A stretch of DNA of 5,113 nucleotides from Deltaproteobacteria bacterium (GTDB lineage Bacteria > Desulfobacterota > Dissulfuribacteria > Dissulfuribacterales > UBA3076). Location: positions 1 to 5,113 of the forward strand of contig JAUWHV010000139.1 of the NCBI GenBank assembly GCA_030605675.1, given 5' to 3'. This document shows, one piece after another, positions 1 to 4,583 of this stretch. A program made the translations under genes and the position numbers. The stretch's first letter is position 1. Each line of letters begins with the position of its first letter. The notes below the pieces were generated by a model. The model saw only the letters and a list, made by a program, of their open reading frames with translations, ran no database searches and was not told the origin of the DNA.

Positions 1-271
1 TAGTCTACAATTTCAACGTGATGAGCGTTACTATCATGCCACTCGAAACAAACACGCCATTGTTTGTTTATGCTTATAGCATATTGCCCCTTCCGTTTCC
101 CCCTAAGGCATGGAATTTATTTCCAGGATTTAGCATTAGGGCTTCCAAATTTGGAGCAGCATGCAAAACCATTAATCGTTTTCTTGCCTGTCGTTCAAAA
201 GACTGAAAACGGGGTACTCTTTTGTCATTGAATAATTTTTCAGTATCTCGGCAGGAAAAAGATTTAATCAT
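1..271 (-). pseudogene. higB: HigB-type toxin gene, frameshifted, running off the left edge
   Basis: This is a RelE/ParE-superfamily HigB toxin, a family of ribosome-dependent mRNA endonucleases. Starting at the ATG at 271, the frame reads MIKSF, the usual HigB start, then a TEKLFNDKRV segment, LHAAPNLEAL and NPGNKFHAL, all in family order. It then meets a stop at 74-76. The expected C-terminal half continues in another frame: after G-K-R-K-G-Q-Y comes AISINKQWRVCFEWHDSN and AHHVEIVDY, cut by the window edge about one codon before the usual end. The frames rejoin if one G is restored in the GGGGG run (CCCCC on the plus strand, 99-103). An upstream in-frame ATG at 307 adds 12 residues foreign to the family and lies inside the promoter, so 271 is preferred. 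A higA partner would lie just beyond position 1. The shift could be true inactivation, a switchable G-tract or a sequencing error. Confidence 0.9.
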
Positions 272-278
272 GTGCAAA

Positions 279-307
279 ATGATATTACGAAGAACGTAAT
301 ATGTCAA
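279..307 (-). promoter_or_regulatory. sigma70-like promoter of the left higB
   Basis: Read on the minus strand, a perfect -35 TTGACA (307-302) is followed by a 17-base spacer and a -10 TATCAT (284-279, 5 of 6 consensus bases). Only seven bases (TTTGCAC) separate the -10 from the higB ATG at 271. The predicted transcript therefore begins at or within about two bases of the start codon. No Shine-Dalgarno sequence precedes that ATG, which agrees with a leaderless mRNA. The start site is inferred. Confidence 0.8.
282..302 (-). promoter_or_regulatory. palindromic operator covering the higB promoter spacer
   Basis: Perfect 8-bp arms ATATTACG and CGTAATAT are separated by five bases. The palindrome fills the spacer between -35 and -10 and touches both hexamers. 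In higBA operons the HigA antitoxin binds such inverted repeats to repress its own promoter, so this is the expected HigA operator of the left module. Binding is inferred from position and symmetry. A further half-like GATATTAC occurs just upstream at 311-318. Confidence 0.7.
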
Positions 308-330
308 ACGGATATTACTTGCAACGCTTC

Positions 331-379
331 AAATCAGCCGACCGAAAAGCGCGTAGCGGTTTTTAGGTCGGGTGGATTT
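331..379. repeat. long imperfect inverted repeat at the hicB break
   Basis: The outer arms AAATC (331-335) and GATTT (375-379) pair, the perfect 6-bp arms CCGACC (338-343) and GGTCGG (366-371) pair inside them, and A345-348 can pair with T361-364 around a GC-rich loop. The right outer edge coincides with the point where HicB-like sequence stops. It could be a small palindromic repeat (REP or MITE type), a remnant transposon end or a deletion scar. No U-tract follows on either strand, so it does not look like an intrinsic terminator. Confidence 0.5.
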
Positions 380-498
380 ACTTCAGCTTCATCATCTCCG
401 TGGCAGCCTCCGTAGAAAAGCCCTGGACAAGTGCCCACATAACATTGATCCTCTTCGGACCATTCAACAATTTTTAAATAGAGATCGGAATCTTTCAT
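334..498 (-). pseudogene. hicB: truncated HicB-type antitoxin remnant (54 codons)
   Basis: This short frame starts at the ATG at 498. It encodes YLKIVEWSEEDQCYVGTCPG, then LFYGGCHGDDEAEV, the N-terminal partial RNase H fold of HicB antitoxins, with the typical W-S-x-E-D, C-P-G-L and G-D-D-E-A signatures. After residue 40 (codon at 381-379) the similarity ends. The next 14 residues (NPPDLKTATRFSVG) are read through the inverted repeat to a chance TGA. HicB proteins are normally much longer, with a C-terminal DNA-binding or extended domain, so at least half is missing. No HicA-like toxin (a small dsRBD-fold mRNA interferase) lies between it and the YggL gene 29 bases upstream, and no Shine-Dalgarno is visible. 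I read it as a decayed, solitary remnant. The family call rests on motif recognition. Confidence 0.75.
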
Positions 499-527
499 TT
501 TGTGTGAGATGGTTTTTGAGGAAAGGG

Positions 528-896
528 CTAATCGCCGGATGCTAATACGCGGCGATTGTCGTCATCGATATCTTGGAAGTCCCCGTGCCAGACGTCAAAC
601 TCCTCGCCCACCCTCCAGTTCTGCACATCAGGTCGAGCATTGAGCCATGCTGTAATCCTCTTCAGCCTGGCAGCAGGATTGTCCGAGCGACGGCCAAGCT
701 CCACTACCACGTCCAGCTTGTCTTCCTTCCCGCCTCCGCCGCAGTAACATCCATTTGATTCAATGGCCTCCTCGATAAAGGCGTCAAGAAATTCATCGAA
801 TCCGTCTTTCTGATTTCGCATAATGACGAGTTGTCGCCCCCGCTCAGTAAATTCACCACAATGCTTCTTCTTACGGAGCCGTTTCCTCATCTTCAT
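528..896 (-). CDS. yggL: YggL/DUF469 family protein
   Basis: This 122-residue protein resembles the E. coli 50S-ribosome-associated protein YggL. It has a basic N-terminus (MKMRKRLRKKKH), then C-G-E-F-T-E-R-G near residues 13-20, the D-x-F-L-D-A-F-I-E-E-A-I-E segment (34-46), and the closing F-D-V-W-H-G-D-F motif (100-107) matching the E-L-F-D-V-W-W-D end of the E. coli protein. The centre (49-57) is G-C-Y-C followed by four glycines, an unusual cysteine/glycine patch. About 15 acidic, non-conserved residues follow the family core. The ATG at 896 has GAGAG five bases upstream (GAGAGATA). It lies 75 bases after the BrnA-like gene on the same strand and may be cotranscribed with it. YggL proteins are not toxins or antitoxins, so its position inside the TA cluster may be incidental. 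The role is inferred from the family: ribosome binding with no well-defined function. Confidence 0.83.
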   Translation of the reverse strand: MKMRKRLRKKKHCGEFTERGRQLVIMRNQKDGFDEFLDAFIEEAIESNGCYCGGGGKEDKLDVVVELGRRSDNPAARLKRITAWLNARPDVQNWRVGEEFDVWHGDFQDIDDDNRRVLASGD

Positions 897-971
897 TATC
901 TCTCAAATTTAATGCACAGATCGCGGGCCGACGATAGGAGTGCATCTGGCTTGTTCTGCCCTCCGTAGGCA

Positions 972-1241
972 TCAAGCGTGAGCCACCAGCGAGCGTAGAG
1001 CCCTGTTCACTGACTCCGAATCGGGGAATCGGGACCTGAGGTCTGGGTCAAGCATCACCGCACCATCTTCGAGGGTAAAATGACGCTCTTCAACCGTACC
1101 GTCTGCCTTCGTCACCTGGACCGTGTGGCCAGATCTGTAGGCACGGTAGTGCTTACCCCTGACCCCCTGAGAGAAGTCGTACTCCTCTCTCATTTCGTTC
1201 GTGTTGTCATTAGATGTGTTCATTTCCTGTAACAGCTCCAT
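972..1241 (-). CDS. BrnA-like antitoxin partner of BrnT
   Basis: This small antitoxin carries the E-Y-D-F-S-x-G-V-R-G-K-H-Y-R-A-Y-R-S-G signature (residues 20-38), a middle stretch of about 20 residues (HTVQVTKADGTVEERHFTLE), and the C-terminal L-D-P-D-L...F-P-D-S-E-S-V-N-R-A-L-R-S-L segment (64-85) typical of ribbon-helix-helix-like antitoxins found after BrnT toxins. It neutralises the toxin and probably binds the shared promoter. The toxin stop is at 1220-1222. Two starts are possible: ATG 1241, with AGAG upstream, overlaps the toxin by 22 bases; ATG 1223 forms an ATGA overlap with the toxin stop, giving an 83-residue product and classic translational coupling. The conserved region is complete from either. 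The length and intact motifs suggest function. The symbol brnA is not assigned because this family is only BrnA-like. Confidence 0.85.
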   Translation of the reverse strand: MELLQEMNTSNDNTNEMREEYDFSQGVRGKHYRAYRSGHTVQVTKADGTVEERHFTLEDGAVMLDPDLRSRFPDSESVNRALRSLVAHA

Positions 1242-1495
1242 TCATCTCTGGTCGCCTTGCGGCAACCGATTATGCGTATTCGGTCGTTTCTCTCAGTATA
1301 CCATACCACGACAAGTCTGCCTCTTGAGGTAAATCCGATATCAAGCCATCTGTCCTCATGCTCCGAATGGTCTGGATCAGAAACCGTTACCGCGAACGGG
1401 TCATTGAAGACAGTCTTACCCTCGTGAAAGCTGACGCCATGTTTTGCCTCATTGCGTCTGGCCTTGTCTTCGTCCCATTCGAATATGAGATTCAT
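1220..1495 (-). CDS. brnT: BrnT family toxin
   Basis: This 91-residue protein is a BrnT-type (COG2929) ribonuclease toxin related in fold to RelE. The family order is complete: F-E-W-D-E-D-K-A-x-x-N-x-x-K-H-G-V-S-F (residues 5-23), V-F-N-D-P (29-33), D-P-D-H-S-E-H-E-D-R-W (40-50), I-G-F-T-S-R-G-R-L-V-V-V (53-64), Y-T-E-R-N-D-R-I-R-I-I (66-76), and the terminal R-K-A-T-R-D-E (79-85). The ATG at 1495 is chosen because the family begins at this point and AAAGAGA precedes it. The open frame continues upstream to 1552, but those 19 residues are not family-like. It is the first gene of a toxin-antitoxin pair whose second gene overlaps its 3' end. BrnT cleaves RNA and inhibits translation, and BrnTA operons are usually autorepressed by the complex. 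Nothing appears broken. Confidence 0.9.
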   Translation of the reverse strand: MNLIFEWDEDKARRNEAKHGVSFHEGKTVFNDPFAVTVSDPDHSEHEDRWLDIGFTSRGRLVVVWYTERNDRIRIIGCRKATRDEWSCYRK

Positions 1496-1727
1496 CAGTG
1501 TCTCTTTCAGTGCAGAATGACCGAGGTAACCCTCCCGCCAAGCGGTTGGCACTCAACTTTCCGAGAAGGAAAATTGTGGGTGACCGCCGAAAAAACGGGC
1601 GTGTTCGCCAGTCCGGTGTACGGGCTTGCTCCAAGTAAGCCACTATCGTGGCAGAAGTGACATCTGCCTTTCCCCAGCCTTTAACTTTAACTATCTGCAT
1701 TTATACCCTTTTCAACAGGCTGCTACA
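1496..1727. other. non-coding stretch upstream of brnT
   Basis: No recognisable gene. It should contain the brnT promoter, but I see no strong -35/-10 pair near the start. The nearest candidate on the minus strand is a TATAAA (1704-1699) with a poor TTGTAG (1727-1722) 17 bases upstream. Overlapping frames of 80-100 codons exist on both strands, and none resembles a known family. The short motif AGCCTGTTGAAAAGG (minus strand, 1721-1707) looks like part of a dispersed element end, but this cannot be shown here. Confidence 0.45.
1537..1550 (-). promoter_or_regulatory. short palindrome upstream of brnT, possible operator
   Basis: GCCAA and TTGGC flank a 4-base centre about 42 bases before the BrnT start. 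It is suitably placed for binding by the BrnT/BrnA-like complex, but it is short and not accompanied by a clear promoter, so this is a weak call. Confidence 0.25.
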
Positions 1728-1775
1728 ATGCCTCTCCAAATCAATATTCTTCATGCCGGAAGAAAGGAGAGGCAT
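1728..1775 (+). promoter_or_regulatory. hairpin sequestering the ribosome binding site of the recombinase remnant
   Basis: The perfect 10-bp arms ATGCCTCTCC (1728-1737) and GGAGAGGCAT (1766-1775) enclose a second perfect 6-bp stem, TTCTTC (1747-1752) with GAAGAA (1759-1764). The second arm contains the Shine-Dalgarno sequence (GGAG at 1766-1769) of the ATG at 1777. In RNA the structure would hide it. Sequestration of transposase or recombinase RBSs by secondary structure is known from insertion sequences such as IS10 and IS200. Alternatively it is a structured recombination site. The pairing is direct; the function is inferred. Confidence 0.65.
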
Positions 1776-1776
1776 C

Positions 1777-1902
1777 ATGGCAGCACTACAAACACCTTGG
1801 TACAACAAAACTGTAGAGGCACTTCAGTTTAAACGGCAAGAAAAAACGAACCCAGCAGGTATACGCCAGGGCTGTGCGAATGCTTATAAATCCCACTCAT
1901 AA
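1777..1902 (+). pseudogene. tyrosine recombinase (integrase) N-terminal fragment, frameshifted and truncated
   Basis: From the ATG at 1777 the frame encodes MAALQTPWYNKTVEALQ, the start of a transposon-type tyrosine recombinase. One extra T in the TTT at 1828-1830 then shifts the frame to a dead end at 1902. In the next frame the SAM-like core-binding domain continues from 1829: L-N-G-K-K-K-R-T-Q-Q-V-Y-A-R-A-V-R-M-L-I-N. This similarity stops at about 1891. Only about 37 of the roughly 270-300 residues expected remain, so the catalytic domain with the R-H-R-Y residues is gone. The start has a strong SD (AAGGAG) 8 bases upstream, inside a hairpin. It is the only plus-strand gene remnant in the accessory half and ends next to the 3' end of higA. 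It marks this region as one visited by a mobile element; such recombinases often accompany IS91-like transposases, but none is seen here. Confidence 0.85.
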
Positions 1903-1918
1903 AAATATTTGGAGGGAA

Positions 1919-2212
1919 TTATGCTGCGACAACCTCACCAAACTCTTCAACCTCAGTAGGCTTTTGCTCGGCAAGCCAAAGATCTAACTTTGCCTGCATG
2001 TATAGCCAACTTTCAGGGGATGTTTTTGTCGCCTTAGCTATCCTGACCGCCATTTCTGGGCTCATTGATGCTCTGCAATTGATTAATGCCGACAAAGTCT
2101 TTCGAGTAATTCCTAAGCATTTTGCAGCATCCGTTACTGTTAAACCAAGAGGTTTAATGACGTCCTCCCGTAAAACTTCTCCAGGATGGGTAGGTTTTCT
2201 GCGACCAATCAT
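1919..2212 (-). CDS. higA: HigA family antitoxin (XRE-type helix-turn-helix)
   Basis: This 97-residue protein is a complete HigA antitoxin and autorepressor. The family hallmark H-P-G-E-V-L-R-E-D at 9-17 is followed by the helix-turn-helix around 24-48 (L-T-V-T-D-A-A-K-C-L-G-I-T-R-K-T-L-S-A-L-I-N), then S-M-S-P-E-M-A-V-R-I-A-K-A (49-61) and the S-P-E-S-W-L-Y-M-Q segment (65-73). The start at 2212 has an excellent Shine-Dalgarno (GTGGAGG, 7-base spacing). It begins 17 bases after the stop of the truncated higB, the normal higB-higA order. Because the 5' two thirds of higB and its promoter are missing, this antitoxin appears orphaned; whether it is still expressed is unknown. It could still regulate other higBA copies such as the one at the left edge, but nothing shows this. 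Confidence 0.93.
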   Translation of the reverse strand: MIGRRKPTHPGEVLREDVIKPLGLTVTDAAKCLGITRKTLSALINCRASMSPEMAVRIAKATKTSPESWLYMQAKLDLWLAEQKPTEVEEFGEVVAA

Positions 2213-2229
2213 TTGAAGGCCTCCACTAT

Positions 2230-2328
2230 TTAATGATAATCTCGATAATCAACGGCAACTGCGTCAGGTCCATGAAACTGAAAGGTGACTCGCCAATTGC
2301 CGGTAACCCGTAACGTGTCAAGTGGCAT
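2230..2328 (-). pseudogene. higB: 5'-truncated HigB toxin, last 32 codons only
   Basis: Read on the minus strand, this frame gives T-L-R-V-T-G-N-W-R-V-T-F-Q-F, then GPDAVAVDYRDYH and a TAA at 2230. This is the exact C-terminal end of the HigB fold: the G-N-W-R-V strand and the terminal D-Y-x-D-Y-H. The similarity begins near 2316; the N-terminal helices and the conserved K-G-D...G-x-W region are absent, and upstream sequence in all frames is unrelated. The ATG at 2328 is incidental. The stop lies 17 bases before higA, as in intact higBA operons. It belongs to a different HigB subgroup from the left-edge copy (which ends HVEIVDY), so the two are separate acquisitions, not duplicates. A deletion or insertion near 2316 probably removed the toxin. 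Confidence 0.87.
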
Positions 2329-2370
2329 CTACAAATTGTTTTCTCATGGAAGGCATGGAAAACTTAAATA

Positions 2371-2400
2371 GCTTAACAACTCGCCCAAAGGGCGCTAAGC
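2371..2400. repeat. interrupted palindrome between TA remnants and the MFS gene
   Basis: The outer arms GCTTA and TAAGC and the inner arms GCCC (2383-2386) and GGGC (2390-2393) can form a hairpin. Its right half is the left member of the inverted pair described at 2387-2399. No T-run follows, so it is not a standard terminator. It sits at the boundary between the accessory region and the MFS gene. Confidence 0.45.
2387..2399 (+). repeat. left copy of a 13-bp inverted repeat flanking the MFS gene
   Basis: AAAGGGCGCTAAG occurs here, and its exact reverse complement occurs at 3622-3634. Extending inward, similarity continues to 16 of 18 bases (CTGAC against TTCAC). It lies 10 bases before the MFS start. 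Confidence 0.5.
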
Positions 2401-2420
2401 TGACAGCCCATGACAGCCCA
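2401..2420 (+). repeat. 10-bp tandem duplication over the MFS start codon
   Basis: TGACAGCCCA is present twice in direct succession. The last A of copy one and the TG of copy two form the ATG at 2410. The duplication is direct. It displaces whatever lay in the Shine-Dalgarno position, and no SD is visible there. Confidence 0.6.
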
Positions 2421-3615
2421 CAAGCATCATAATATACATTCACTCGTGCCCCGCCTCTTTAAGGACCAGAAATTAATCTTTCTTTTCAGCACATTTCTGG
2501 GTGCTGCTGCCACTGGAATTTTCTTTAGCAGCCTTAACAACTTCCTGGTGGATGTCTATGACATGAGCGCCGACCAGAGGGGAGTGCTGGAGACTATCAG
2601 AGAAATGCCGGGAATGTTGCTCATTCTACTCCTGGCCCCTTTCAGTGCAGTCAGAGAAGGAAGGATCCTGTTTGGAGCCACACTTGTTATTGCCCTGGGC
2701 ATTGTGGGCGTTGCCAGCCTCTCGCCTGATGTCTTGAGGGTAACAGCCTGGCTGTTTGTCTGGTCTGTCGGGGCCCATATGGTAATGACCATCAGGGAGA
2801 GCTTCTGTGTAGCCCTCAGTGAACCCGAAACCAGGGGCCGTCTCTTCGGAATAGTCAGAAGCCTCAGGAGCCTTGGGACCATAGTGGGAGCCGCTTGCAT
2901 CTGGGTGGGTATGGGCACATTAGGACTCGGATACGAAAAGCTCTATTGGATCGCAGCCGTACTCACATTGCTTTCGGCCTCAATTGTACTCCTCATCAAG
3001 GAAAAAAGACATACGGGGACAAAACGTAAGCGCTTTGTATTCAAGAAAAAATATTCTCTTTTTTATTTACTTGCCGTCCTGTTCGGTGTGCGAAAGCAGA
3101 TCTTCATTGTATTCGGACCATGGGTACTTATCAGGATTTTTGATCAGGATGCACCGGCCATGGCAAGGCTTATTCTTGCATCTTCTGTTGTAGGCCTATT
3201 TCTAAAGCCCTATCTTGGAAAACTTATAGACACACTGGGGGAAAGGACTGTGCTTATAGGTGATTCCATCTTGCTTCTGATGATCTGCGCCTGCTACGGT
3301 CTGGCAGAAACAACGCTTCCCCAGGCTCTTATCCTGCCGTGCCTGTTCACATGCTTCATCCTGGATGACAGCCTGTTTTTCTTACGTTCAGCCCATGTGA
3401 CCTACCTTTCAAAGATCGTTGAATCGCCGGATGAGCTGACAGCTTCTATATCCACAAGCTATTCAATTGAACACGTAGTATCCATGATAGCCCCAATAAT
3501 CGCGGGACTTGTCTGGGTACGCTTCGGTTATCCCTGGGTCTTTTTCATGTCTGCTGTAGTAGCCGGCCTTATGTTTCTTGCATCATCAAAACTGCCTCGA
3601 AAAGCCGGCCGGTAA
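2410..3615 (+). CDS. major facilitator superfamily (MFS) transporter
   Basis: This 401-residue polytopic membrane protein has about twelve hydrophobic segments in two groups of six: near 22-44, 66-83, 87-105, 111-130, 148-168 and 177-197, then 216-238, 250-268, 280-298, 303-325, 353-371 and 374-392. Between them is a basic cytoplasmic loop (about 197-215, KEKRHTGTKRKRFVFKKKY), as expected of MFS carriers. R-G-R-L-F-G-I-V-R-S-L-R-S-L-G-T at 142-157 and K-P-Y-L-G-K-L-I-D-T-L-G-E-R at 266-279 resemble MFS inter-helix signatures. Substrate cannot be told. No Shine-Dalgarno precedes the ATG at 2410, and a 10-bp tandem repeat overlaps it, so the start is less certain than the gene; GTG at residue 13 is an alternative. 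It runs convergently with proC, stop codons 18 bases apart, with no room for a dedicated terminator. Confidence 0.9.
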   Translation: MTAHKHHNIHSLVPRLFKDQKLIFLFSTFLGAAATGIFFSSLNNFLVDVYDMSADQRGVLETIREMPGMLLILLLAPFSAVREGRILFGATLVIALGIVGVASLSPDVLRVTAWLFVWSVGAHMVMTIRESFCVALSEPETRGRLFGIVRSLRSLGTIVGAACIWVGMGTLGLGYEKLYWIAAVLTLLSASIVLLIKEKRHTGTKRKRFVFKKKYSLFYLLAVLFGVRKQIFIVFGPWVLIRIFDQDAPAMARLILASSVVGLFLKPYLGKLIDTLGERTVLIGDSILLLMICACYGLAETTLPQALILPCLFTCFILDDSLFFLRSAHVTYLSKIVESPDELTASISTSYSIEHVVSMIAPIIAGLVWVRFGYPWVFFMSAVVAGLMFLASSKLPRKAGR

Positions 3616-3621
3616 CGTGAA

Positions 3622-3634
3622 CTTAGCGCCCTTT
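3622..3634 (-). repeat. right copy of the 13-bp inverted repeat flanking the MFS gene
   Basis: CTTAGCGCCCTTT is the exact reverse complement of 2387-2399. It fills most of the 18-base gap between the MFS and proC stops and overlaps the last base of the proC stop codon. Confidence 0.5.
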
Positions 3635-4464
3635 CAACCACCAAGCTCTCCGGACCTCTCTGTTGCGGCCCTGACTGCATCCGATAATATCCCACGCAGC
3701 GCGGCCCGTTCCAGGACATGCAGACCCGCAGCAGTGGTTCCCCCGGGACTGGTCACCATCGCAGTCAATTCTGCCGTATGCTTTCCGGCATTCCGACACA
3801 TAAGTGCCGCCCCAAGTACAGTCTGAACCACCAACTCTCGAGCAACAGTTCTAGGCAATCCTTCCCGCACTCCTGCATCAATCAACCCCTCAATAAATGT
3901 AAAGACGTATGCAGGTCCGCTGCCACTGAGCCCTGTAACCGCATCCATCAAGGCCTCTGGTACAACAACCGCTTTGCCCACTGCCACCAATATCTGCCGC
4001 ACTATATCCAGATCGCCCTGACCGGCGGCAGTCCCCTTACACAGTGCGGAAGCCCCTGCCTGAACCAATGCAGGGGTATTGGGCATCACGCGCACTACTC
4101 TTGCACCCTCAGGAAGTCTTTTTTCCAGAGAATGAGTGGTTATTCCAGCAACTATGGATACAACAAGATGATTGCTGCTCACAACAGGCCCAATGTCTTC
4201 AAGGACTATAGACATGACCTGGGGTTTGACCGCCAGGATAATAATCTCAGATCCTTTAACTGCTTCCTTGTTTTCTGAGGTAGTATTTATCCCAAATGCT
4301 TCCTTGAGATGATTTCTCCTGTCCTCAGACAGATCAGATGCCGTGATCCGGCCCGGTTTCAAGAACTCTCTTGACAACAGTCCCTTTATAAGGGCTTCTG
4401 CCATCTGTCCTCCGCCGACAAATCCCAGGGTCTCGCGAATCTCAACTTGTTCTCTTGCTGTCAT
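3634..4464 (-). CDS. proC: pyrroline-5-carboxylate reductase
   Basis: This 276-residue enzyme catalyses the last step of proline synthesis in the cytoplasm: NAD(P)H-dependent reduction of 1-pyrroline-5-carboxylate to L-proline. The Rossmann nucleotide-binding motif G-F-V-G-G-G-Q-M-A-E-A-L-I-K-G lies at 14-28. A-V-K-P-Q follows at 78-82, V-R-V-M-P-N-T-P-A-L-V at 124-134, and the family signature covers T-G-L-S-G-S-G-P-A-Y-V-F (177-188) and V-T-S-P-G-G-T-T-A-A-G-L (237-248) in the all-helical dimerisation domain. Length is normal for ProC (about 265-280). The start at 4464 has a near-perfect Shine-Dalgarno (AAGGAGGTGATAA, directly upstream). It is divergent from the Fur-family gene and convergent with the MFS gene, so it is probably monocistronic. 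No strong promoter of its own is evident in the 215-base intergenic region. It appears intact. Confidence 0.97.
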   Translation of the reverse strand: MTAREQVEIRETLGFVGGGQMAEALIKGLLSREFLKPGRITASDLSEDRRNHLKEAFGINTTSENKEAVKGSEIIILAVKPQVMSIVLEDIGPVVSSNHLVVSIVAGITTHSLEKRLPEGARVVRVMPNTPALVQAGASALCKGTAAGQGDLDIVRQILVAVGKAVVVPEALMDAVTGLSGSGPAYVFTFIEGLIDAGVREGLPRTVARELVVQTVLGAALMCRNAGKHTAELTAMVTSPGGTTAAGLHVLERAALRGILSDAVRAATERSGELGG

Positions 4465-4583
4465 TTATCACCTCCTTGCACATAATTATTCACGCCCTTT
4501 CCGGCTGTCGACTGCCATGGAATGCGAAAATTATCCTTGCACAATACTGGGCATAGGCTTATTATTAAACAGTTGCTTTAAAC

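Noticed and set aside
331..379. Intrinsic terminator for the yggL/hicB transcript
   Set aside because: The T-run is inside the loop side of the structure and no U-tract follows the stem on either strand.
1449..1700. 83-codon minus-strand frame upstream of and overlapping brnT, with AAGGG before its ATG
   Set aside because: No family resemblance. It runs out of frame into brnT and overlaps the brnT RBS and start, and the opposite strand is equally open over part of it. Most likely a chance frame.
1648..1902. 84-codon plus-strand frame beginning upstream of the recombinase remnant
   Set aside because: It is only the remnant's frame extended through the hairpin leader. The SD and the conserved start point to 1777.
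2371..2400. Integron attC site, suggested by GTTAAGC on the minus strand next to a TA-rich region
   Set aside because: The partner end is GCTTAGC, not RYYYAAC, the element is only 30 bases, and no similar sites separate the other TA genes, so a cassette array is not supported.
2556..2918. 120-codon minus-strand frame inside the MFS gene
   Set aside because: Antisense shadow of the transporter coding sequence with no recognisable motif.
3718..4278. 186-codon plus-strand open frame inside proC
   Set aside because: It is antisense to a fully conserved proC and looks like no protein family; a shadow frame.
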